From Akkermansiaceae bacterium (GTDB taxonomy: Bacteria; Verrucomicrobiota; Verrucomicrobiia; Verrucomicrobiales; Akkermansiaceae): a stretch of 64,000 nt of DNA. A model generated the notes under the pieces. It was not told the origin of the DNA. It ran no database searches and saw only the letters and a list, made by a program, of their open reading frames with translations. The position numbers were made by a program, and so were the translations under genes. How positions within the stretch are numbered: position 1 is the stretch's first letter; every line of letters begins with the position of its first letter. The stretch lies in assembly GCA_903919975.1 (NCBI GenBank), contig CAIXKE010000109.1, forward strand, positions 1 to 64,000, in the 5' to 3' direction. This document shows, piece after piece, positions 30,729 through 39,167 of the stretch.

Positions 30729-31568
30729 TTATTCCGGCATTTCGACTTTTTCGCCGAGGTGTTTCGGACGGGTGTCGAGGAAGTTCACATCCAGCCACAT
30801 TTTCACGCGTGCGCCGACCTCGCGAAGTTTGGTTTTGAGGCCGGCCTGGGTTTGTACATCGCGTGCGTCGAATCCATAGGCTTCGATTCCGTTTGCTTTG
30901 GCCAGATAGATCGCGCGTTCGTTTTGGAAACGCTGGCTGATGAACAGGATTGGATCCGCTCCGAAAATCTCTTTTGCCCGCACCACTGAGTCCAAAGTCC
31001 GCAAACCCGCGTAATCACAGACAATGCGATTCTCCGGAATGCCGCGTTTGATGAGCGCCTGCTTCATTTTTTCCGGCTCATTGTAATTGCGGTATTGATT
31101 ATCGCCGGAGACGATCAGCGTTTCGAGTTTCCCAGTTTGCCAAGCCTCGTCGGCGGCATCGATGCGGTAGCGGAAATAGAGGTTTTCACGGCCTTTTACG
31201 AGGGCACTGGTGCCGAATACCAAGCCGATCTTGGTGGCGGGAATGTTCGAGGCGTTCGTGAAAATCCGTCCGCGCGAGGACCAGATTGCGGTGATGTTCG
31301 CGTGGGCCACCACCGCGATGAACGCGAGAAAGAGCGCCAGCGGCAGGGCTCGCAGAAATCTACGCGTGGCCTTGGCCGTCTTGGCAGGCCAAGGCAGGAA
31401 GTAGGCAAGCGCGCCGATCGTGATGAAAACCCCGACATGGACGGCGAACACTATCGGACTGGTGAAGCAGAAATCCACCATTGCTCCGATCACCAGCGGC
31501 GGCGCGATCAGTGCCAGAGCCAGATATTCAGGCAAACTCCGCCGGTCGATTTTCAGGCGCCACTTCAT
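30729..31568 (-). CDS. SanA/YdcF-type DUF218 membrane protein
   Basis: TM segments then KIGLVFGTSALVKGRENLYFRYRIDAADEAWQTGKLETLIVSGDNQYRNYNEPEKMKQALIKRGIPENRIVCDYAGLRTLDSVVRAKEIFG. Confidence 0.85.
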   Translation of the reverse strand: MKWRLKIDRRSLPEYLALALIAPPLVIGAMVDFCFTSPIVFAVHVGVFITIGALAYFLPWPAKTAKATRRFLRALPLALFLAFIAVVAHANITAIWSSRGRIFTNASNIPATKIGLVFGTSALVKGRENLYFRYRIDAADEAWQTGKLETLIVSGDNQYRNYNEPEKMKQALIKRGIPENRIVCDYAGLRTLDSVVRAKEIFGADPILFISQRFQNERAIYLAKANGIEAYGFDARDVQTQAGLKTKLREVGARVKMWLDVNFLDTRPKHLGEKVEMPE

Positions 31569-32548
31569 TGGCTGCGGGAGGTTTGGAGTTCGGGTTGGTG
31601 TCGCGGCCAACTGAGTAGCGTTTTCAGGGTTTGCGCGAAATTTCCGGCCAGCGGTCCATCCGGTGCGAGCACGCGCAGATGATGCGGTGTCTCTTTGAAG
31701 CGGACTTCTTGAAACCGGCCGATCCACTCGCCGTCCACTTCCACGGGAACCTCGCGGTCCGCGGTCACCGTGAAACTCTCGGTCTGGAAATAACTGGTCG
31801 ATTCCATCAGGTCGATGCCGCCGAGGGCCAATCCGCGCAGCGAATCGAGCACCAATCGGTAGCCGGATTCTTTGTAAACCAGCACATCAAGCTTCGAATC
31901 CTGGTTGTTGGCATTGCGGAAAAATTTGAACTGGCCGCCATAGAGCGAGCCATTGCCGGCCAGCACCGCCACGCCCGTATCGCGCCTGCCGTCTGCGAGG
32001 ATGATCTCCATTTTTGGTGGTTTCTCGCCGAGCACTTTCACCGCTGCTAATAAATATGCGAGCGGGCCTAACCTCTTCTTCGATTCCCAGGTGGTTTCCT
32101 CGATGACCTGGGCATCAAAGCCTACGCCCGCCATTTGCACGAAGGGCGAGCCGTTCGCCTCGAACAAATCCACCTCGCGGATCAGTCCGTGCTCGATGAT
32201 CTCAAAGGCGCGCTCGAGCGAATCGCAGGGAATTCCCATTTCCCGGGCAAAAACATTCATCGTTCCGGCGGGCAGAATGCCTAGAATCGTGTTGGACCCG
32301 GCAAGGCCGCTGACCACTTCGTTGAGCGTGCCATCGCCACCGGCGGCGATGACCACCAGTTCGCCCGCGGCCGCGAAGCGGGCGGCAAGTTCCTGCGCCT
32401 CGCCGGCGTGGTTGGTGGCGTAGAGCGCGAATCGGTTGGCATGGCCCATGAGAAAACGCAACACCCTGGCCCCCTTTTGGCTGCGTGCCTTGGGGTTGAA
32501 AATGACCGGATATCGTTGCGAAATCGCCATGGCCGATTTTTCACTCAT
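31565..32548 (-). CDS. Diacylglycerol kinase-family lipid kinase (YegS/DagK-like)
   Basis: VIFNPKARSQKGARVL, VIAAGGDGTLNEVVSGLAGSNTILGILPAGTMNVFAREMGIP. Confidence 0.9.
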   Translation of the reverse strand: MSEKSAMAISQRYPVIFNPKARSQKGARVLRFLMGHANRFALYATNHAGEAQELAARFAAAGELVVIAAGGDGTLNEVVSGLAGSNTILGILPAGTMNVFAREMGIPCDSLERAFEIIEHGLIREVDLFEANGSPFVQMAGVGFDAQVIEETTWESKKRLGPLAYLLAAVKVLGEKPPKMEIILADGRRDTGVAVLAGNGSLYGGQFKFFRNANNQDSKLDVLVYKESGYRLVLDSLRGLALGGIDLMESTSYFQTESFTVTADREVPVEVDGEWIGRFQEVRFKETPHHLRVLAPDGPLAGNFAQTLKTLLSWPRHQPELQTSRSQ

Positions 32549-33122
32549 GGCCGCCCATTCCGCAACCCGATTCCTCGTCCAGCGCCCTGATGACCAAGTC
32601 AACCGGCAGGCCCATCACATTGTCGAAATTCCCGCGAATGCTTTCAACGATGCGTTCACCGTGTTCTTGGATGCCGTAAGCCCCTGCCTTGTCCAGCGGG
32701 TTGACGAGGGCCAAATAGGCGTCGATTTGGGCTTCGTCGAGTGGTAGAAAGGTCACGTCGGTGGTGCCGTGGAATGTTTTTTTCCCGCCACCCGGAAAGA
32801 TCACGCAAACGCCGGTGCAGACCTGATGGACGCGTCCTGCAAGCCGCCGCAACATGCGGCGTGCTTCATCGATATCCGCCGGTTTGCCGAGCGGTTCGTC
32901 ATCGATAAACACCAAGGTGTCCGAGCCGATCACGGTGGCATCCGGCCGCAAAGCCGCTACGGCTTCCGCCTTGAGGGCGGCGTTGTGTTCGCACAGGATA
33001 TCGGGTTTCAGTGAAGCGTCATGAATTTCCTCCGCGGGCGAAATGATGATTTCAAAAACCACACCGGCTCGCTCTAGCAATTCGCGGCGGCGTGGGGAAG
33101 CGGAGGCGAGCACAATCGGCAT
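32541..33122 (-). CDS. maf: Maf-type nucleoside triphosphate pyrophosphatase
   Basis: MPIVLASASPRRRELLERAGVVFEII, VIGSDTLVFIDDEPLGKPADIDEARRML, GAYGIQEHG. Confidence 0.93.
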   Translation of the reverse strand: MPIVLASASPRRRELLERAGVVFEIIISPAEEIHDASLKPDILCEHNAALKAEAVAALRPDATVIGSDTLVFIDDEPLGKPADIDEARRMLRRLAGRVHQVCTGVCVIFPGGGKKTFHGTTDVTFLPLDEAQIDAYLALVNPLDKAGAYGIQEHGERIVESIRGNFDNVMGLPVDLVIRALDEESGCGMGGHE

Positions 33123-33163
33123 GGCGCTGTCATGCACCGGATCGCCCGTCCGGGCAAGCTTGC

Positions 33164-34363
33164 TCAGCGGTTTGGCTCCAAGCCGTCCATTTCTTCCCGC
33201 ATGAATTCCATCAAACGCTGCATTTCCGATAGATGGCGGCGCATCCGTTCTTCGCCGCCGGGGCGTATCCCACCGGGCGGTGCGTTCTGCGTCACGGGCA
33301 CGTCGGCCCGCTCTTTCGCCTGTTGCGCCTGCGCGATCGTCGGATCTTGCGCGGGTTTTTTCAACAACTCCTCCACTGCGGACGAGGGCATGATGAACGA
33401 TCGTGTGCGGTCCGCTCTAGCCATGGTGATGCCGATGACCTTGCCCTGCAAATTCACAACCGGGCCGCCGATCTGATTCGGTTTCGGGCGCATGTCCGTC
33501 TGGATCGCGCGGGAAAATGAATCGCGCACCTGGCTGATCGCGCCGCCCATGAGTTCCATTTGGCGCAGGCGGTCGCCAAGCATGTTTGGGAGTTGCGGAC
33601 GGTTGACCAACAAGACATCCAAATTTTTCACATCCTTACCCACGCGGACTTGCAACGTGACCTTAGCGCCGGGTTTTACCTCGACCAACGAGCTTTTCAA
33701 CTCCATCACACCGGAAATCGTGCGTTCGCCGACTTTCAGAATGACATCTCCCGCCTGCAAACCGGCCGCCGCGGCAGGGGAATCCGCTGCGACATCTTGG
33801 ATCTTGACCCCCGAGCCTTTGAAGTCCGGTGCACCGAATACTCCCAAGTATGCGCGGTCCGTCTCCCTCAGGTTTCTTTCCAAAACGCTGACGACGCCGA
33901 AGGCGGCGGGCCGTCCATCCGGTTGGGGTGCGATGAGAAAACCGCCGAGTGCGGGGCGGTCGCCCGACCACTTCACCGGCGTAAGTCGTGTTCCGCGGAT
34001 TTCCAAAACTGCTAGATCCTCTTCCTCGTAAACGCCGGCAATCGTCGCTGGCGCGACCACGCCATCGGCTGACTCCACGCGCAGATTGCCATTCGCCCGA
34101 GCGACCTCGCTCCATTTGGTTAGGATTCGGTCACCATTGCCGATCACCGTGCCATACGCCATACGGCGCTTGCCGGCCCAGATGCGAACAGTGGACTTGG
34201 CGGCATCCGTTAGAGCAGGGGCGATTGATTGATTGAATTCTTCGGCCTGCTGGTCCACCGCCTGGCGCTCCTCGGGGCGGAGCAAGGGGATGTCGCTCTG
34301 CGCTTGCGCAAAACCGGGCAACAGAACGCCACCCATCATGAGGAAGAGAATAGTGGTTTTCAT
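33164..34363 (-). CDS. HtrA-like PDZ protein lacking catalytic residues (pseudoprotease)
   Basis: Signal peptide; degenerate His region (ILTKWSEVA), retained DLAVLEIRG, PDZ-like DVAADSPAAAAGLQAGDVILKVGERTISG, then QTDMRPKPNQIGGPVVNLQGKVIGIT in place of GNSGGP. Confidence 0.75.
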   Translation of the reverse strand: MKTTILFLMMGGVLLPGFAQAQSDIPLLRPEERQAVDQQAEEFNQSIAPALTDAAKSTVRIWAGKRRMAYGTVIGNGDRILTKWSEVARANGNLRVESADGVVAPATIAGVYEEEDLAVLEIRGTRLTPVKWSGDRPALGGFLIAPQPDGRPAAFGVVSVLERNLRETDRAYLGVFGAPDFKGSGVKIQDVAADSPAAAAGLQAGDVILKVGERTISGVMELKSSLVEVKPGAKVTLQVRVGKDVKNLDVLLVNRPQLPNMLGDRLRQMELMGGAISQVRDSFSRAIQTDMRPKPNQIGGPVVNLQGKVIGITMARADRTRSFIMPSSAVEELLKKPAQDPTIAQAQQAKERADVPVTQNAPPGGIRPGGEERMRRHLSEMQRLMEFMREEMDGLEPNR

Positions 34364-34377
34364 GAGAGGAAATCGAT

Positions 34378-35379
34378 TCATCGTGCTTCAAAAAGTTCGT
34401 TGCGGCGTTTTAGTGTGACGTCCATGGCGAGAGAGTCCTCGTCCCGGAGCAATCCGAGTTTCACCTGATCACCGGCTTGGCGTTTTGCGAGGATTTGCAA
34501 CAACTCCGCGGCATTCCGGACAGCGCTGCCATCGAGCGAGCGGATGACGTCGCCAGGCCGCACTCCCGCAGCTGCCGCAGGTGAGCCATGCACCACGCTT
34601 TCGACGATCACTCCCTTGATGCCGCGCATCATTCCCATGCCGATTCCGAGCACGGGCATTTCCGGATTTGCAAATGGATTCAACGAAAGTTCACCCCATG
34701 CCTCGCCGGCAAACATGCGGTCCCAATCCTCACGGAAGCCATCGATTCCGGCATGGTTGTTGTTAGTTAGCGATTGTCCGATTGATGAATGGATGCCGAC
34801 GATTTTGCCTTCCAGATCAAACAAGGGCCCGCCGGAATCGCCGCCGATCAATGTGCAATCGGTGGTTAGGAAGTTTCCCGGGCCTTTTGAAATCACGCGG
34901 CCGAATCGAACCGGTGGCGGGCGGTTCGCATCGAAGCCCGCCGAGTGTCCGAGCGCGACCACCCAATCGCCGGCTTGGAGTGGTTTGGACGCACCCATTT
35001 CCACAAAAGGCCACTTCCCGTCATCCGCGATGCGCACCATCGCTACGTCCTTTGAATAATTCGCGCCGAGCACCTTGCCCCTCACCTGTTTTCCATCGGG
35101 GAAAACCACCAGCAGTTCCTCCGCGCCCTGCACCACGTGGGCAGCGGTTAGGATTAGTCCGTCCGCCGTGGTGATCACGCCGGAGCCGGAGGATCCCGTT
35201 TTTTCGGAGAGCAGTGCCACCGTTGCCGGCAGCACCTTGCGGGAAACCTCTTCCACTTTCGCTTCAAGCCGGGCCAAATCCTCAAGATTGCGGGTTGGCT
35301 CGCGAGCCGCCAGTGGAAGGCATGCCAGTGCCAGCCCAAGGCCGGGCCCCGTGATCCGGATCATTCGTTTCATGTTCAT
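34378..35379 (-). CDS. HtrA/DegP-like S1C serine protease with C-terminal PDZ
   Basis: LILTAAHVV (His), KDVAMVRI (Asp), GGDSGGPLFDLEGKIVGIHS (Ser), PDZ VVHGSPAAAAGVRPGDVIRSLDG. Confidence 0.9.
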   Translation of the reverse strand: MNMKRMIRITGPGLGLALACLPLAAREPTRNLEDLARLEAKVEEVSRKVLPATVALLSEKTGSSGSGVITTADGLILTAAHVVQGAEELLVVFPDGKQVRGKVLGANYSKDVAMVRIADDGKWPFVEMGASKPLQAGDWVVALGHSAGFDANRPPPVRFGRVISKGPGNFLTTDCTLIGGDSGGPLFDLEGKIVGIHSSIGQSLTNNNHAGIDGFREDWDRMFAGEAWGELSLNPFANPEMPVLGIGMGMMRGIKGVIVESVVHGSPAAAAGVRPGDVIRSLDGSAVRNAAELLQILAKRQAGDQVKLGLLRDEDSLAMDVTLKRRNELFEAR

Positions 35380-35561
35380 CGTTTCGTGCTGCAAAGCGAT
35401 GCGCACAAGGGGAATTGTCTCAAATGATGGAAGTCCCCACTCCGCAACTCAAGCCAGCAGGTGGTCAATGATGAGGGATGGAAAAAAATCACCCTACAAA
35501 TCCGCTTTCCGGATTGCCTGACTATTTCAAAGTCGTAGATTTCGGCGCAAACTTAATTCCC

Positions 35562-36320
35562 ATGGCCAATCCTACCGCCCGCCCTCTCGGCAAACGCGTG
35601 CTCCTGATGGGCACCTGCCTCTGTGATGCCTTTTATGACGATGTCGCCCGTGCGACCGTCGAAGTGCTTGAACATCTTGGTATTTCCGTCGTTTTCCCTG
35701 AAAATCAAACCTGCTGCGGCCAACCGGCCTTCAATTCCGGCGAGTGGAGTGCCTCCCGCAAAGTCGCGAAACACACTGCCGAAGTCTTCGCCGGCGAGCT
35801 CCCCGTCATCGTTCCCTCCGGCTCCTGCGCCGCGATGAACCGCCACGGGAATCTCCTCCAATTTGAGGAAAACCCGGATCCCGAGATCACCTCGCTCGCC
35901 AACCGCACCTGGGAAGTCATTGATTTCATCTACAACGGCCTCGGTATCAAAACCTGGCCCGGCAAGTTCGAGAAACCGACCCGCATCGCCTTCCACCGCT
36001 CCTGCCACAGCCGCGGCACCACCACCGGCGAGGCCGTCCGCACGCTCCTGACCTCGATCGAAAACGCCGAGGTCATCCCGTTCGGCCAACAGGAGCAATG
36101 CTGTGGGTTCGGCGGCACCTTCTCCGTCACTTTCCCCCACATCTCCGGCCAGATGGGTACCCTCAAGCTCGACAATATCCTCGATACCAATCCCGACCTG
36201 CTCGTCGGTATCGACATGTCCTGCCTCATGCATCTCTCCGGCCTCGCCACCACCCAAGGCCGCCCGGTCCCTCACATGCACACGATCCAGATCCTGAGAA
36301 ATACGCTCATTGGCTCATAA
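35562..36320 (+). CDS. lutA: Lactate-utilisation Fe-S oxidoreductase subunit LutA/LldE-like (CCG domains)
   Basis: CLCDAFYDDVARATVEVLEHLGISVVFPENQTCCGQPAFNSG..., SCHSRG, EQCCGFGGTFSVTFPHIS. Confidence 0.9.
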   Translation: MANPTARPLGKRVLLMGTCLCDAFYDDVARATVEVLEHLGISVVFPENQTCCGQPAFNSGEWSASRKVAKHTAEVFAGELPVIVPSGSCAAMNRHGNLLQFEENPDPEITSLANRTWEVIDFIYNGLGIKTWPGKFEKPTRIAFHRSCHSRGTTTGEAVRTLLTSIENAEVIPFGQQEQCCGFGGTFSVTFPHISGQMGTLKLDNILDTNPDLLVGIDMSCLMHLSGLATTQGRPVPHMHTIQILRNTLIGS

Positions 36321-36365
36321 ATCCTGCTTTCGCAGCGAATCATCGCAGACTACAATTGCCACATC

Positions 36366-36608
36366 ATGATCAATCTCGACCGCATCACCTCGAACCCCGA
36401 CCAACTCAACGGGCAACCATGCCTGAGAGGAATGCGCTTGACCGTAAGGCGGGTGGTTGAAATCGCCGCTCTATATCCGGATCCGGCCGAGAGACATCAG
36501 GAATTCCCCGAACTCGAAGACGAGGATGTCAAACAGGCGTTGCACTACGCAGCGCTCCACCTGCCCGATCAAATTATTTCTCTCCCTAGTGATGCGCTGG
36601 TTGCTTGA
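36366..36608 (+). CDS. DUF433 antitoxin-like protein
   Basis: DRITSNPDQLNGQPCLRGMRLTVRRVVEIAALYPDPAERHQEFPELEDEDVKQALHYAA. Confidence 0.9.
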   Translation: MINLDRITSNPDQLNGQPCLRGMRLTVRRVVEIAALYPDPAERHQEFPELEDEDVKQALHYAALHLPDQIISLPSDALVA

Positions 36609-36960
36609 TCAAGGTCTTCTGCGGACAGGGGCGCATCTGCTCCGCGAGCAAAGCTTGGACGCCATGCATGTGGGCGACATCGGCATGTCCGGGGCCAGCG
36701 ACCCGGAGATTATTACAATTGCCGCGCTCGAAGAACGGATCATTGTGACTCTCGACGCTGATTTTCATGCGCTGCTGGCGAAATCCGATGCCGCTGAACC
36801 TTCAGTCATCCGTATTCGTGAAGAAGGACTCAAAGGACCAGCCCTTTGCCAACTTATTCTGCAACTCTGGAAGCAGTTCCAGGCAGATCTTACCACGGGA
36901 TGCGTAATAATCGCCACTCGATCCCAGGCTCGCCTACGCATGCTTCCCATCAAATTCTAA
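36592..36960 (+). CDS. DUF5615 PIN-like toxin
   Basis: MRWLLDQGLLRTGAHLLREQSLDAMHVGDIGMSGASDPEIITIAALEERIIVTLDADFHALLA; overlaps the DUF433 gene. Confidence 0.9.
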   Translation: MRWLLDQGLLRTGAHLLREQSLDAMHVGDIGMSGASDPEIITIAALEERIIVTLDADFHALLAKSDAAEPSVIRIREEGLKGPALCQLILQLWKQFQADLTTGCVIIATRSQARLRMLPIKF

Positions 36961-36974
36961 GTATTATTACCCCT

Positions 36975-38372
36975 ATGATTGGTAACCAACTCATCGACCA
37001 ATACGCACGGAACATCACCGACGAGAAGCAGCACTCGGTTCTCAACGGGTCTGCCGCCGGCACGGAGAAACGCTATCAGGTCCTTCACAAGGATTTTGAA
37101 AATCCCGACGAGCTGCGCAAACTCGCCGCCTCCATCAAGGATCACACACTCCACCACCTCGGCGACTATCTAGCCAAAGCCGAGCAAGCGCTCGTTTCGC
37201 GCGGTGTAAACGTCCACTTCGCCGCCACCGGCGATGATGCGAAACAAACGATTCTTTCGATCCTCCAAGGCCACGGCGTCACCGCGCTCACCAAGGCGAA
37301 GTCGATGGCCGCCGAGGAAATCCACCTCAACCCGTTCCTCATCGAAAACGGTATCGAGTGCCTCGAGTCCGACCTAGGAGAATTCATCATCCAACTCGAC
37401 GACGACATCCCGTCCCACATCGTCAAACCGATCATCCATAAGAACCGCCGTGAAATCGCCAAGACCTTCCTTCGCGAGGGCATAGCCGCCGATTACAACG
37501 ACGATCCGGAAACCATCACCCGCCGCGCCCGCGTTCATTTGCGGGAAAAATACATGCAGGCCCAAGCCGGCATCACCGGCGCAAACTTTGTCTGTGCCGA
37601 TACCGGTCGTATGTTGTTAGTCACCAACGAAGGTAACTCGCGCTTCGGTATGGCTCCGTCCAACGTCCACATCGCGCTGGTCGGCATCGAGAAGCTCATC
37701 CCGCGCGAGAAGGATCTATCGGTTTTCTTGAACCTGCTAGGTCGCTCCGCTACCGGCCAACAACTCACTGTTTACACTGAGTTTATCAACGGCCCCAAAT
37801 CCGCCAACCAGCCGGACGGGCCCGAGCACATGCACGTCGTCTTCATGGACAACGGCCGGACCGATGTGCTCGCCTCGAACTGCAAGGAAATCCTCCGCTG
37901 CATCCGTTGTGGCGCCTGCCAGAACGTCTGCCCGGTCTATCGCCAAGCTTCCGGCCATGCCTACCGCTCCACTTACGGCGGCCCTGTTGGTGCGGTGCTC
38001 TCGCCGTTGCTCTTCGGTGACCGTTTCCCGGAACTCGCCGATCTCCCGAAAGCCTCCTCGCTCTGCGGTGCCTGCAACGAAGTCTGCCCCGTCGATATCC
38101 CGATCCCGGATTTGTTGTTGCGCCTGCGCGACAAAGCGCACCGCGAGCACATTCACTCGCCCGCCGCCATTCCGATGGCTCCCTTCGCCACTCTCGCCAC
38201 CTCGCCCTCGCTCTGGCGCACCGCGATGACGATGTCCAAGGCGATGAACCACCTGCCGATTCACGTGGCACCGATCAAGCCGCTCCAAGATTGGTTAGGC
38301 CAACGCACTCTCCCCGAATCCCACGGCGGCGATTTCCGGAAATGGTATAAAGCCCGCAAGGCTGATCAATAA
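36975..38372 (+). CDS. lutB: Lactate-utilisation Fe-S protein LutB-like (LUD domain plus 2x4Fe-4S)
   Basis: VVTNEGNSRFG-type LUD sequence (LLVTNEGNSRFGMAPSNVHIALVGIEKL), CIRCGACQNVCPVYRQASGHAY, LCGACNEVCPVDIPIPDLLLRLR. Confidence 0.92.
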   Translation: MIGNQLIDQYARNITDEKQHSVLNGSAAGTEKRYQVLHKDFENPDELRKLAASIKDHTLHHLGDYLAKAEQALVSRGVNVHFAATGDDAKQTILSILQGHGVTALTKAKSMAAEEIHLNPFLIENGIECLESDLGEFIIQLDDDIPSHIVKPIIHKNRREIAKTFLREGIAADYNDDPETITRRARVHLREKYMQAQAGITGANFVCADTGRMLLVTNEGNSRFGMAPSNVHIALVGIEKLIPREKDLSVFLNLLGRSATGQQLTVYTEFINGPKSANQPDGPEHMHVVFMDNGRTDVLASNCKEILRCIRCGACQNVCPVYRQASGHAYRSTYGGPVGAVLSPLLFGDRFPELADLPKASSLCGACNEVCPVDIPIPDLLLRLRDKAHREHIHSPAAIPMAPFATLATSPSLWRTAMTMSKAMNHLPIHVAPIKPLQDWLGQRTLPESHGGDFRKWYKARKADQ

Positions 38373-38375
38373 GGA

Positions 38376-38398
38376 GTGGGGGACACTTCTGTCCCCAC
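38376..38398. terminator. Hairpin GTGGGGGACA-cttc-TGTCCCCAC followed by an A/T-rich run; terminator-like or REP-like
   Basis: Immediately after the lutB stop; followed by aaagaattttttt. Confidence 0.5.
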
Positions 38399-38414
38399 AA
38401 AGAATTTTTTTCGG

Positions 38415-38858
38415 ATGACTCAACCTCAAAATTGGTGGTTGCGGATCTGCGTAGCGGGTTTGGTCCTGTTGATGCAGGGCCCGGCAATGCTGACGCAGGA
38501 AGTCGCTTGGGTGAGAATGCTCGTGAGCTACACCCGGGATCGCGGTTTGGCCCGCGGGGTGATGGAGACTTTCGATGGAAATCATCCGTGCGCGATGTGC
38601 GTCAAGGCTTCCAAAATGCGAGAAAACGACGGTGAGAAAGAACCCACCGAGCGCAATCCCGACACAAAACGCATGCTTCTCGCTTGGGCGGAAATGATTT
38701 CTACCTACGGTTTGCGCCTTAAAAATCCTTCCGCAGTGGATTGCCGCGTGGAAAATCCGCACGGTCTGTTGCTGGCATGCGGCAGGGAACGAATTGCTCC
38801 TGGAACGCCGCCGCCAAGGTTTGCTTTTCTTAGTCGTTCGAGTCTCAGATTCAGTTAG
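38415..38858 (+). CDS. Uncharacterised membrane-anchored/secreted protein with HPCAMC motif
   Basis: N-terminal hydrophobic segment, ETFDGNHPCAMCVKASKMRENDG; directly upstream of the TonB receptor on the same strand. Confidence 0.6.
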   Translation: MTQPQNWWLRICVAGLVLLMQGPAMLTQEVAWVRMLVSYTRDRGLARGVMETFDGNHPCAMCVKASKMRENDGEKEPTERNPDTKRMLLAWAEMISTYGLRLKNPSAVDCRVENPHGLLLACGRERIAPGTPPPRFAFLSRSSLRFS

Positions 38859-39167
38859 CATCGGTCATAGAAACGCTGCTAAATTCTGCGAATGAACCGC
38901 TTGTAGTGTCATTCTATGAGTGTCGATTGCGGTGAACCGTGCGAAGCCTCAGGCATCCTGAACTATAGAGGAATTCCGGGCAATATCCGTGAAATCTCGT
39001 GACCCAATTTGGCTCCGCCCGCCGCCATCTCATCTGTAGGTCATCCCATTTCCCGGCGCTTCAGGATGTCTGGCCTCTTCATCGGCTATTCATGGACATC
39101 GGCGGATAGATTTCGCTACTCCTTGACCCTGTTTAACTCTTTTTTTCATATTTTCAAACTTACTATA

